Assembly (NCBI GenBank): GCA_002327445.1
Contig: DCWA01000007.1
Span: forward strand, 1 to 53,422
Length of the DNA: 53,422 nt
DNA from: Desulfobacteraceae bacterium UBA2174
Lineage (GTDB): Bacteria > Desulfobacterota > Desulfobacteria > Desulfobacterales > UBA2174
Direction: 5' to 3'
Positions 11,604-19,822 of this stretch are shown in pieces (within the stretch, counting starts at the first letter, position 1; each line of letters starts with the position of its first letter). A program made the translations under genes and the position numbers. The notes under the pieces are model-generated. The model was not told where the DNA came from. It worked only from the letters and a program-made list of their open reading frames with translations, and did no database searches.

Positions 11604-13913
11604 ATGGCCGCCGAAGCCGTCATGACCAGCGGCGCCACAGCGCCGTTGGAAGCCCGCCACCTTCTGGTCCGAGGCATCGTCCAGGGGGTGGGGTTCAGGC
11701 CCTTCGTCTACCAACTGGCCCGGCGCCTGGGGTTGGCCGGGGAGGTGGCCAACACTTCCGAAGGGGTGGTCATCCACCTTGAGGGATCTCCCCCGGCCCT
11801 GGAGGCATTCGCGGCGGCCCTGGAGCGGGGACAACCACCCCTGGCGCGCATCACCGGCATCGAAACCCGCCAGGCCGATGTGCGCCATCTGGCGGATTTT
11901 CGCATCGAAACCAGCCGGCGCGGTGTCTCCCGGGCCACCCTGATCAGCCCGGACATGGCCGTCTGCGATGCCTGTCTGACCGAGCTCTTCGACCCGGCTG
12001 ATCGGCGCTTCGGCTACCCGTTCATCAACTGCACCCACTGCGGGCCCCGCTACACCATCATCGACGATGTCCCCTACGATCGGCCCCACACCAGCATGCG
12101 CCGCTTCACCATGTGTCCGGCCTGCCAGGCGGAGTACGACGATCCGGCCGACCGTCGCTTTCACGCCCAGCCCAACGCCTGCCCGGTGTGCGGGCCGCGG
12201 GTGGCGCTGTACACCGCCGACGGACAACCCGTGGCGGCGGCGGATCCCATCGCCGAGGCGGCGGCGCGGCTCAAGTCCGGTCGGATCGCGGCCGTCAAGG
12301 GGCTGGGCGGGTTTCACCTCGCCGTGGATGCCCTCAATTCCGAAGCCGTGGAGCGGCTGCGCCGACGCAAGCGGCGCGAGGAGAAGCCCTTCGCCCTCAT
12401 GGTGCCGGACCTGGCGGTAGCCCGGCGCCTCGTGGAACTCGACGCGGCCGCTGAGGCCCTGCTCACCAGCCCTCGGCGCCCCATCGTCCTCGCCGTCCAG
12501 CGCCCCGGTCATCCCGTGGCTCCCGGGGTGGCGCCGGGCAACCGCTATTTCGGGATCCTGCTACCCTACACGCCTCTTCACCACCTGCTGCTGCGCCAAG
12601 GTTTCGAAGCCCTGGTGATGACCAGCGGCAACCTCAGCGACGAGCCGATCTGCATCGACAACCAGGAGGCCCTGGATCGGCTGATGGGGATCGCGGACGA
12701 TTTTCTCGTCCACGACCGGGACATTTGCCTGCGCAGCGACGATTCCATCGTGCGTCATGCCGCCGGGGCCACGCGCTTCATCCGCCGCTCCCGGGGCTAC
12801 GTGCCCGAGCCCGTCGCTCTTCGCCGCCGCCAGCCGCCGGTGCTGGCTTGCGGGGCCGGGCTCAAGAACACCGTCTGCCTCACCCGGGGTGACGAAGCCT
12901 TCGTGAGCCAGCACATCGGAGACCTGGAAAACCTGGCGGCCTACCGGTTCCTGGAAAAGACCGCGGCCCACCTGGAGCGGATTCTCGACGTCCGGCCGCG
13001 GATCGTGGCCCACGATCTGCATCCCGACTACCTCAGCACCCGCTACGCCCTGGGCCGTGCCGGGATGCGGCGCATCCCTGTGCAGCACCACCACGCCCAC
13101 ATCGTTTCCGTCATGGCGGAGCACGGTCTGGACGGTCCGGTGATCGGCCTGGCCTTGGACGGCACCGGCTACGGCACCGACGGGGCCGTCTGGGGCGGGG
13201 AGGTGCTGGTGGCCGAAGCCGGCCGCTTCACCCGGGCCGCCCACCTGGCCTACCTGCCCATGCCGGGCGGGACGGCCGCCATCCGGGAACCTTGGCGCAT
13301 GGCAGCCGCCCATCTCGACGACGCCTTCGGTGGCAACTGGAAGCATCTCGATTTGCCCCTGTTCGCGGCCGTGTCCGTCGAAAAACTGGAGCTGGCCGCC
13401 AGGATGGCCCGCGGCGGCATCAACGCGCCGTCCACCTCCAGCCTGGGGCGTCTTTTCGACGCGGTGGCGGCCCTCTGCGGCCTGAGAACGCAGGTGAAAT
13501 ACGAAGGGCAGGCCGCCATGGAACTGGAGATGGCCGCCGATCCGGACGCCGCCGACCCGTATCGCTATGAAGTGATGCCGGGCGAAGCGCTCCGGGTGGA
13601 CACGGCTCCCTTGATTCGTGCCGTGGTTGCCGACCTGGAGGCCGGGGTGCCCGTGTCCGTGGTGGCCGGACGGTTCCATCGCACGGTGATCGACCTCTTC
13701 GCGGACCTTTGCCGCCGGGTGCGCCAGCGAACCGGTTTGGCGCAAGTGGCGCTATCCGGCGGGGTCTTCCAGAATGTCATTCTCTTGGAAGGGATGGTCC
13801 GTGCCCTGGCGGAAGCCGGTTTCAGCGTGTACACCCCCGAACAGGTGCCGGCCAACGACGGGGGCATCAGCCTGGGGCAGGCCGTGGCGGCCGCCGCGAT
13901 GGCGGAGCGCTGA
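11604..13913 (+). CDS. hypF: Carbamoyltransferase HypF
   Basis: A 769-residue enzyme that makes the carbamoyl/cyanide precursor for the NiFe ligands. Visible domains: acylphosphatase-like (VRGIVQGVGFRPFVYQLARR), two zinc fingers (CDACLTE..CTHCGPRYTII; CPACQAEYDDP..CPVCGP), a YrdC-like segment (GRIAAVKGLGGFHLAVDA, RRKRREEKPFALM) and a Kae1-like carbamoyl-transfer domain with VQHHHAHIVS and LALDGTGYG. The length and order are those of the full enzyme. It works with HypE downstream. There is no terminator before the 118-base gap to hypD. Confidence 0.96.
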   Translation: MAAEAVMTSGATAPLEARHLLVRGIVQGVGFRPFVYQLARRLGLAGEVANTSEGVVIHLEGSPPALEAFAAALERGQPPLARITGIETRQADVRHLADFRIETSRRGVSRATLISPDMAVCDACLTELFDPADRRFGYPFINCTHCGPRYTIIDDVPYDRPHTSMRRFTMCPACQAEYDDPADRRFHAQPNACPVCGPRVALYTADGQPVAAADPIAEAAARLKSGRIAAVKGLGGFHLAVDALNSEAVERLRRRKRREEKPFALMVPDLAVARRLVELDAAAEALLTSPRRPIVLAVQRPGHPVAPGVAPGNRYFGILLPYTPLHHLLLRQGFEALVMTSGNLSDEPICIDNQEALDRLMGIADDFLVHDRDICLRSDDSIVRHAAGATRFIRRSRGYVPEPVALRRRQPPVLACGAGLKNTVCLTRGDEAFVSQHIGDLENLAAYRFLEKTAAHLERILDVRPRIVAHDLHPDYLSTRYALGRAGMRRIPVQHHHAHIVSVMAEHGLDGPVIGLALDGTGYGTDGAVWGGEVLVAEAGRFTRAAHLAYLPMPGGTAAIREPWRMAAAHLDDAFGGNWKHLDLPLFAAVSVEKLELAARMARGGINAPSTSSLGRLFDAVAALCGLRTQVKYEGQAAMELEMAADPDAADPYRYEVMPGEALRVDTAPLIRAVVADLEAGVPVSVVAGRFHRTVIDLFADLCRRVRQRTGLAQVALSGGVFQNVILLEGMVRALAEAGFSVYTPEQVPANDGGISLGQAVAAAAMAER

Positions 13914-13946
13914 ATGTTGTGAGCCGCCCGGGGAACTTTTGATTAT

Positions 13947-14014
13947 ATGTCCTATAGGACGTATAGGTCCTATAGATCCCATCCGACCGATCGGACGAAT
14001 CCGACGCATCGGAT
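13947..14014 (+). repeat. Degenerate short tandem repeat in the hypF-hypD gap
   Basis: The gap contains repeated CCTATAG/GTATAGG words (13951-13974), including the 10-base palindrome TCCTATAGGA (13950-13959), then repeated CCGAC/TCGGA words (13984-14014). The units are roughly 10 bases long and imperfect. A related AT-rich CCTAT-type array occurs at 46480-46520. Confidence 0.6.
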
Positions 14015-14031
14015 TGGGTAGAGAGTGTGCC

Positions 14032-15132
14032 ATGGCCCTGAAACACGCCCAGGAATACCGCGATGCCGGCATCGCCCGGCATCTGGCGACGCAGATCCGC
14101 GCCCGGAGCCGGAAGCCGGTGCGGATGATGGAAGTCTGTGGCACCCACACGGTGAGCATCTTCCGCAGTGGGTTGCGATCGCTGCTGCCCGAGACCCTCA
14201 CCTTGATTTCGGGACCCGGCTGCCCGGTCTGCGTCACCGATCAGGCCGACATCGACGCCTTCGTGGCCCTGGCCCGCCAGCCCGGGGTGATCGCCACCAC
14301 CTTCGGGGACTTGATGCGGGTGCCGGGCACCGAGAGCAGTCTCCAGCGGGAACGGGCCGCCGGCCGGGATGTGCGCATCGTCTACTCCGCCTTCGACACG
14401 CTGAAGATCGCCCGGGAGAATCCGGACCGCCAGGTGGTTTTTTTCGGAGTCGGCTTCGAAACCACCACCCCCACCGTAGCGGCCACCATCATGGCGGCCG
14501 CCGAGGCGTGCCTGGAGAATTTTTCCGTCTGGTCGGCCCACAAGACCGTGCCGCCGGCTCTGGAAGCCTTGATGCAGATGCCGGAAGTGGCCGTCGACGC
14601 CTTTTTGCTTCCCGGCCATGTCTCGGTGGTCATCGGCACCGAGGCGTATCGGCCTTTTTTTCAGCGCCACCGGATGCCCTGCGTGGTGGCCGGGTTCGAA
14701 CCGGCCGATCTGCTGGCAGCCATTGCCATGATTGTCGACCAGGTGGAATCCGGGGCGCCCGCGCTGGCCAATGCCTATCCCCGAGCCGTCACCGACGGCG
14801 GCAACCCCAGGGCCCGAGAGGTGATGGACCGGGTCTTCGCTCCGGTGGACGCCCCCTGGCGGGGGCTGGGGGTCATCGCCGGCAGCGGCCTGGAACTGGT
14901 CCCGGCTTTTGACCGTTTCAATGCCCGCCATCGGTTCGCCCTGGAACTGCCTATCCCGGTGGAGCCCAGGGGATGCATTTGCGGACGGATTCTCACCGGG
15001 ACCAAACGCCCGCCCGAGTGCCCGCTGTTCGGCACCCGCTGCACCCCCATGAACCCGGTGGGGCCGTGCATGGTCTCCAGTGAGGGGACCTGCGCGGCCT
15101 ACTACCGCTATGCCCGCAGCGGCCGTGATTGA
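14032..15132 (+). CDS. hypD: Hydrogenase formation protein HypD
   Basis: An iron-sulfur scaffold of 366 aa on which the Fe(CN)2CO unit is assembled with HypC. Conserved blocks: MMEVCGTHTVSIFRSGL, SGPGCPVCVT, FFGVGFETTTP, and the C-terminal [4Fe-4S] cysteines in RGCICGRILTGTKRPPECPLF..RCTPMNPVGPC. The start ATG 14032 is chosen because the open frame upstream runs through the intergenic repeat array and is not protein-like. Ribosome-binding bases (GAGAG) are modest. Confidence 0.95.
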   Translation: MALKHAQEYRDAGIARHLATQIRARSRKPVRMMEVCGTHTVSIFRSGLRSLLPETLTLISGPGCPVCVTDQADIDAFVALARQPGVIATTFGDLMRVPGTESSLQRERAAGRDVRIVYSAFDTLKIARENPDRQVVFFGVGFETTTPTVAATIMAAAEACLENFSVWSAHKTVPPALEALMQMPEVAVDAFLLPGHVSVVIGTEAYRPFFQRHRMPCVVAGFEPADLLAAIAMIVDQVESGAPALANAYPRAVTDGGNPRAREVMDRVFAPVDAPWRGLGVIAGSGLELVPAFDRFNARHRFALELPIPVEPRGCICGRILTGTKRPPECPLFGTRCTPMNPVGPCMVSSEGTCAAYYRYARSGRD

Positions 15133-15192
15133 TCCCTTCGTGAAAAATGATTGTCAGCCACCACAGAGTTTTTAGAATTTCAAAGGACTGCC

Positions 15193-16203
15193 ATGACGCC
15201 TGAAACTATCCTTCTGGACTACGGGGCCGGGGGCAAGCTCGCCCATCGCCTCACCACCCAAGTGATGCTGCCGATCCTCGGCAACCCGATCCTGGACAAC
15301 CTCCACGACGGGGCCATCTTCGACCTGCCCGCCGGCCGGGTGGCTTTTTCCACCGACACCTACACCGTGACCCCGCTCTTTTTCCCCGGCGGCAGCATCG
15401 GGGACCTGGCGGTCAACGGAACGGTCAACGACGTGGCCATGTGCGGGGCCCGCCCGGTCTTCCTGAGTCTGGCGCTGGTGATCGAGGAGGGGTTGGCGGT
15501 GGCCGAGCTGGAAAGGATTCTGAAGGATGTCGCCGCGGCAGCCCGGCGGGCCGGGGTGGCCGTGGTCACCGGGGACACCAAGGTGGTGCCCCGGGGGGCG
15601 GCGGACAAAATCTTCATCAACACCGCCGGCATCGGGGTGGTGGCCGAAGGGGTGGACATCGGCGGGCACCGGGCCCGGCCAGGGGACAAGGTGCTGCTCA
15701 GCGGCACCATCGCCGACCACGGCATGACCATCATGACCCAGCGCGCCGAGCTGGGGCTGGCGCTGGAGATGAAGAGCGATTCGGCGCCGCTCAATGGCAT
15801 GGTGCAGCGGATGCTGGCCGCCGCGCAGGGAATCCATGTGCTGCGCGACCCGACCCGGGGCGGACTGGGGACGACCCTCTGCGAGATCGCCCTGCAAAGC
15901 GGGGTGGCGATCCGCATCGCCGAGACGGCCGTGCCGGTGCGGCCGGCGGTGGCCGGCGCCTGCGAACTGCTCGGTTTCGACCCGCTCTACGTGGCCAACG
16001 AGGGCAAGCTCATCGCCGTGGTGGCCCCGGAAGACGAGGCCGCGGTGCTGGCCGCCATGAGAGCCGACGACTACGGCAAGGATTCGTGCACCATCGGCGA
16101 AGTGGCCGCCGGCCCGCCAGGGCAGGTCACCCTGACGACCGGCATCGGCGGCGAGCGCATCGTGGACATGCTCGCCGGAGAGCAGCTTCCCAGAATCTGC
16201 TGA
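15193..16203 (+). CDS. hypE: Hydrogenase expression/formation protein HypE
   Basis: A PurM-like ATP-dependent dehydratase of 336 aa that converts the carbamoyl group received from HypF to thiocyanate on its C-terminal Cys. The C-terminus LPRIC is the diagnostic HypE ending. The N-terminal LLDYGAGGKLAHRL and DTYTVTPLFFPGGSIGDLAVNGTVNDVAMCGA are typical. ATG 15193 follows AAAGGA; the frame is open for 14 more codons upstream, without a good site. It is the last gene of the maturation cluster; hypA and hypB are not in this window. Confidence 0.96.
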   Translation: MTPETILLDYGAGGKLAHRLTTQVMLPILGNPILDNLHDGAIFDLPAGRVAFSTDTYTVTPLFFPGGSIGDLAVNGTVNDVAMCGARPVFLSLALVIEEGLAVAELERILKDVAAAARRAGVAVVTGDTKVVPRGAADKIFINTAGIGVVAEGVDIGGHRARPGDKVLLSGTIADHGMTIMTQRAELGLALEMKSDSAPLNGMVQRMLAAAQGIHVLRDPTRGGLGTTLCEIALQSGVAIRIAETAVPVRPAVAGACELLGFDPLYVANEGKLIAVVAPEDEAAVLAAMRADDYGKDSCTIGEVAAGPPGQVTLTTGIGGERIVDMLAGEQLPRIC

Positions 16204-16224
16204 GGGAAATCCGGCAGCGGCGCT

Positions 16225-16258
16225 GACAACCGATAACCGATAACCGACAACCGATAAC
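16225..16258 (+). repeat. Tandem heptamer GA(T/C)AACC, about five copies
   Basis: The array reads GACAACC GATAACC GATAACC, then GACAACC and a final GATAAC, lying between hypE and apbE. No other feature explains it. Simple heptamer arrays such as this can change copy number by slippage. Confidence 0.75.
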
Positions 16259-16277
16259 ATCCCACGGCAGACCCGAG

Positions 16278-17342
16278 ATGCGGTTCCCCATGCCCAGTTT
16301 CAAGTATCCCGTTTCCAGTTTTCGCCTCGTCCTCGCCACGGCCCTCGGCCTGGGCGTCCTCCTCGCCGTTGCCGGCTGCGACAACCTGCGCCAGACCCGA
16401 CTGGCCGGCCGTACCATGGGCACCACCTACCATATCACCGTGGCCCACGGGTGGCTGGATCGCCCGCAGGGGCTGGAGGCCAGGGTCGCCAGCCGCCTGG
16501 AGGAGATCAACCGGATCTTTTCCACCTACATCGCCGACAGCGAAATCAACCGCTTCAACCGCTGGCCGGCCGGCGGCGAGCCGTTCAGGGCGTCGCCGGA
16601 GTTTTACCGCGTCATGACGACCGCCGCCCGGATCCACCGGCTCAGCGGGGGCGCCTGGGACGGGACGGTGCGGCCGTTGGTGGACCTCTGGGGCTTCGGG
16701 CCGGCGCCGGCCACGGGGCTGGTCCCGGACCCGGGCGAGATCGAGGCCCTCAAAAATACAGTGGGCTTCGACCGGATCGTCCCGGGGCCGGAGGGGACTC
16801 TGGCGAAGACCGGCGAGGTGACCCTGGATCTGGCCTCCATCGCCAAGGGGTACGGGGTCGACGCCCTGGCCGGGTTGATTCGCGCCGAAGGGTTGCGGGA
16901 TTTTCTCGTGGAGATCGGTGGAGAGGTGGCGGCCTCCGGCGAGCGGCCCGGCGGCGGGCCGTGGAAGGTGGGAATCAATACTCCCAGGGCCGAGGCCGCG
17001 GCCACCGAGGTTTACCGGGTGGTGACCCTTTCGGATCGCGCCATGGCCACCAGTGGGGACTACCGCAATTTTTTCGAGGTGGACGGACGCCGCTACGCCC
17101 ACATCATCGATCCCCGTACCGGCTATCCGGTGGCCAACGCCGTGATGAGCGCCACGGTGCTGGCTCCCGACTGTACCCTGGCCGACGGCCTGGCCACGGC
17201 CCTGTGCGTGATGGGGCCGGAGGCGGGGATCGCCATGATCGAAACCCTGCCCGGGGTCGAGGCCCTGATCCTGACGGCCGCCCCCTGGGACCGGATTCAG
17301 GAGCATCGCTCCAGCCGGTTCGATCCGGCGGGCTCCCCTTGA
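16278..17342 (+). CDS. apbE: FAD:protein FMN transferase ApbE (lipoprotein)
   Basis: Transfers FMN from FAD to Thr/Ser residues of exported redox proteins such as Rnf/Nqr subunits. A hydrophobic signal and lipobox LAVAGC (Cys near residue 34) predict a lipid-anchored periplasmic enzyme. The ApbE motifs TMGTTYHITV, LDLASIAKGYGVD and HIIDPRTGYPV are intact; 354 aa is the usual length. The DNA coding for the first 15 residues is built of GTTTC/CAGTTT-like repeats, so the true start may be ATG 16290 or further in. No flavinylated target gene is visible here. Confidence 0.93.
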   Translation: MRFPMPSFKYPVSSFRLVLATALGLGVLLAVAGCDNLRQTRLAGRTMGTTYHITVAHGWLDRPQGLEARVASRLEEINRIFSTYIADSEINRFNRWPAGGEPFRASPEFYRVMTTAARIHRLSGGAWDGTVRPLVDLWGFGPAPATGLVPDPGEIEALKNTVGFDRIVPGPEGTLAKTGEVTLDLASIAKGYGVDALAGLIRAEGLRDFLVEIGGEVAASGERPGGGPWKVGINTPRAEAAATEVYRVVTLSDRAMATSGDYRNFFEVDGRRYAHIIDPRTGYPVANAVMSATVLAPDCTLADGLATALCVMGPEAGIAMIETLPGVEALILTAAPWDRIQEHRSSRFDPAGSP

Positions 17343-17413
17343 GCGGCCGCCCGGTTTCCGCCGCCGCGGATTTTTCGCCCCGTCGGCTGATGGCTGCTAA
17401 AATTGCCTGGGCC

Positions 17414-17442
17414 TTGACAACTTCCGGTCGGTCGCCTAACTT
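17414..17442 (+). promoter_or_regulatory. rimO: Candidate sigma-70 promoter for rimO
   Basis: TTGACA (17414-17419), a 17-base spacer and TAACTT (17437-17442) lie 45 bases before the rimO start codon. Confidence 0.5.
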
Positions 17443-17487
17443 GGCCCTCCGTCGCATATCGTTCGATTCTTACAGGAGATTCGGAAA

Positions 17488-18810
17488 TTGACCGGCGCCG
17501 TGCACCTCGTGAGTCTCGGTTGCGCCCGCAACCAGGTGGACAGTGAAACCATGCTCGGCCGGCTGGCGGCGGCCGGCTGGCGGATCGTCGACGACCCGGC
17601 GGCTGCCGATGCCATCGTGGTCAACACGTGCAGCTTCATCCGGCCGGCCATCGACGAGTCCATCGACACCATTCTCGATCTGTCCGACTTCAAGAAGCGG
17701 GGCCGCTGCCGGCGCCTGGTGGTGGCCGGTTGCCTTCCCGAGCGGTTTCGGGAGGATATCGTTGCCGCCCTGCCCGAGGTGGATCGGTTTCTGGGCACCG
17801 GGGCTTTCGACCGCATCGTGGAGGCGGTAGACGAGGCACGCTCTTCGGCGCCGGTTTGCCTTCTGCCGGACCCGGATCACATCCCGCCGGCCGGGAGCGC
17901 GCCGCGCCGGCGCGACCCATCGTCCTCCGCCTACCTGAAAATCGCCGAAGGCTGCGATCGGCACTGCACCTACTGCGTCATTCCCAAACTCAGGGGGCGC
18001 CAGAAAAGCGTACCGATGGAAATTCTGGTGGACGAGGCCCGGCGCCTGGCCGCCGATGGGGTGCGAGAACTGGTGCTGGTCGCCCAGGAGACCACCGCCT
18101 ACGGGGCCGACCTGGATCTGCCCGCCCACCTGAGTGACCTGTTGCGGCGCCTGCACGCCGCGGTGCCCGACGTGTGGCTGCGGGTGCTCTACGGTCACCC
18201 CGAGAGCCTCGATGACCGCATCATCGCCGCCGTGGACGAGTTGCCGGGCGTCTGTGCCTATTTCGATCTGCCGGTGCAGCATGCCAGCGACCGGATCCTG
18301 CGGCGCATGGGGCGCCGGCAGACCGGCGACGAGTTGAAGGCCCTGATGGCGCGAATCCGAAGCCACATCCCCGAAGCCGTGCTCCGCACCACCGTCATCG
18401 TGGGGTTCCCCGGCGAGAGCGAAGCCGATTTTCAGACCCTGATGCAATTTGTCCGGGAGGCGCGTTTCGATCACCTCGGTGCCTTCGTTTACTCGGATCA
18501 TCCGGATCTGCCTTCCCATGGTCTCGACGGTCATGTGCCGGCGGCCACGGCCCGGCGCCGGCGCGACCGGTTGATGCGTTTGCAGATGGACATTTCGCAA
18601 GCCGCCCAGCAGCGCTACCGGGGCCGCACCTGCGCGGTGCTCATCGAGGCCGCGCCGGAACCGGGACTCTACGAAGGCCGCACGCGGTTTCAAGCCCCCG
18701 AAGTGGACGGCGTCACCTATGTCCGCGGGGAGGGGGCCGCCGTGGGCCGGATCTGTCCGGTAACGATAGATGACAGCCTCGAATACGATCTGATGGGAAC
18801 CCTGGCATGA
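17488..18810 (+). CDS. rimO: Ribosomal protein uS12 (Asp) methylthiotransferase RimO
   Basis: A radical-SAM methylthiotransferase of 440 aa. The N-terminal domain holds the first cluster (SLGCARNQVDSE, NTCSFI, VVAGCL), the radical-SAM cluster is EGCDRHCTYC, and a TRAM-like C-terminus follows. The start codon is TTG at 17488, supported by AGGAG at 17473-17477. Its stop overlaps the next ATG by four bases, indicating coupling with the prenyl synthase. RimO rather than MiaB is inferred from the SLGCARNQVDSE and SFI wording and GCDRHCTYCVIP. Confidence 0.93.
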   Translation: MTGAVHLVSLGCARNQVDSETMLGRLAAAGWRIVDDPAAADAIVVNTCSFIRPAIDESIDTILDLSDFKKRGRCRRLVVAGCLPERFREDIVAALPEVDRFLGTGAFDRIVEAVDEARSSAPVCLLPDPDHIPPAGSAPRRRDPSSSAYLKIAEGCDRHCTYCVIPKLRGRQKSVPMEILVDEARRLAADGVRELVLVAQETTAYGADLDLPAHLSDLLRRLHAAVPDVWLRVLYGHPESLDDRIIAAVDELPGVCAYFDLPVQHASDRILRRMGRRQTGDELKALMARIRSHIPEAVLRTTVIVGFPGESEADFQTLMQFVREARFDHLGAFVYSDHPDLPSHGLDGHVPAATARRRRDRLMRLQMDISQAAQQRYRGRTCAVLIEAAPEPGLYEGRTRFQAPEVDGVTYVRGEGAAVGRICPVTIDDSLEYDLMGTLA

Positions 18811-19793
18811 GCGAAGCTGACCTCAAGCGGCGGATCCTCGCCGAAGTCCAGGACGAATTGGCGGCCATCGAGGACGCCCTGGAAGCCAACCTGACCCCCC
18901 ACGTAGGCCTGGTGCGGGCGATCGCCGGGCATCTTCTCTTTGCCGGCGGCAAAAGACTCCGGCCCCTGCTGATGGTGCTCTGCGCCCGGCTCTGCGGCTA
19001 CCGCGGCACCTACGACATTCCCTTTTCCACGATTTTTGAGTACCTCCATGTCGCCACCCTGCTCCACGACGACGTGATCGACGGCGGGACGGTGCGGCGC
19101 GGGCGTCCGGCCGCGCACCGGATCTGGAATCCGCCGGCGGTGGTGCTTACCGGTGATTTTCTCCTGGCCCGGGCCCTGTCCATCGCCACTCGCACCGGCC
19201 GGGTGCGCATCCTGGAGGTGGTGGCCAAGGTCACCGAGGAGATGGCCCAGGGCGAAATTTTGCAGCTCCAGCGCAAGGGGAAACCCGACCTGACCCGCGA
19301 GGAGTACCTGCGCATCATCCGCTGCAAGACGGCGGTGCTCTTCGAGGGCGCCTGCCGGGTGAGCGCCATTCTGGCCGATGCGCCGGGCGAGGCCGAAGCG
19401 GCCCTGGCAGATTACGGCCACTGCACGGGTCTGGCCTTCCAGATGGCCGACGACCTGCTCGACTACACCGAGGACGGCGCGGCGCTGGGCAAGGTTCCGG
19501 GGGCCGACCTGCGCGAAGGCAAGCTCACCCTGCCGGTGATCCATGCGCTGGAACAGGCGCCCGAAGCGGATCGGCGGGCCATGGTGGAAATCATCACCCA
19601 AGACGATTTTTCAGCCGAATCCTTTGCCGCTCTCCTAAACCTGCTCGAACGCAACGATGGCATCGGCTACACCCGGCGCCAGGCGGCGGCCCAGGTGGGC
19701 AAGGCCAAGGAGGCATTGGCCTTTTTTCCGGATTCCAACGTTCGCGGCATCCTGATGGACATTGCCGACTATACCCTGATGCGAAGATCCTGA
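18807..19793 (+). CDS. Polyprenyl synthetase family protein
   Basis: A trans-isoprenyl diphosphate synthase of 328 aa. The first Asp-rich motif is LLHDDVID, with GGKRLRP before it, and the second is MADDLLDY. The large residues before the first motif (EYLHVATLLHDD) and the overall length suggest a long-chain product, for example an octaprenyl-type quinone side chain, which would fit a menaquinone-using anaerobe. The product length cannot be fixed from sequence. The start overlaps the end of rimO (ATGA). Confidence 0.92.
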   Translation: MSEADLKRRILAEVQDELAAIEDALEANLTPHVGLVRAIAGHLLFAGGKRLRPLLMVLCARLCGYRGTYDIPFSTIFEYLHVATLLHDDVIDGGTVRRGRPAAHRIWNPPAVVLTGDFLLARALSIATRTGRVRILEVVAKVTEEMAQGEILQLQRKGKPDLTREEYLRIIRCKTAVLFEGACRVSAILADAPGEAEAALADYGHCTGLAFQMADDLLDYTEDGAALGKVPGADLREGKLTLPVIHALEQAPEADRRAMVEIITQDDFSAESFAALLNLLERNDGIGYTRRQAAAQVGKAKEALAFFPDSNVRGILMDIADYTLMRRS

Positions 19794-19822
19794 TCAGCGC
19801 CTTGCGACCGGAACATGCGACC

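Noticed and set aside
13774..14031. N-terminal extension of HypD
   Set aside because: The extra codons run through the end of hypF in another frame and through the repeat array; conserved HypD sequence begins just after ATG 14032.
13947..16258. CRISPR array
   Set aside because: Repeats are 7-10 bases long with no unique spacers of constant length and no cas genes.
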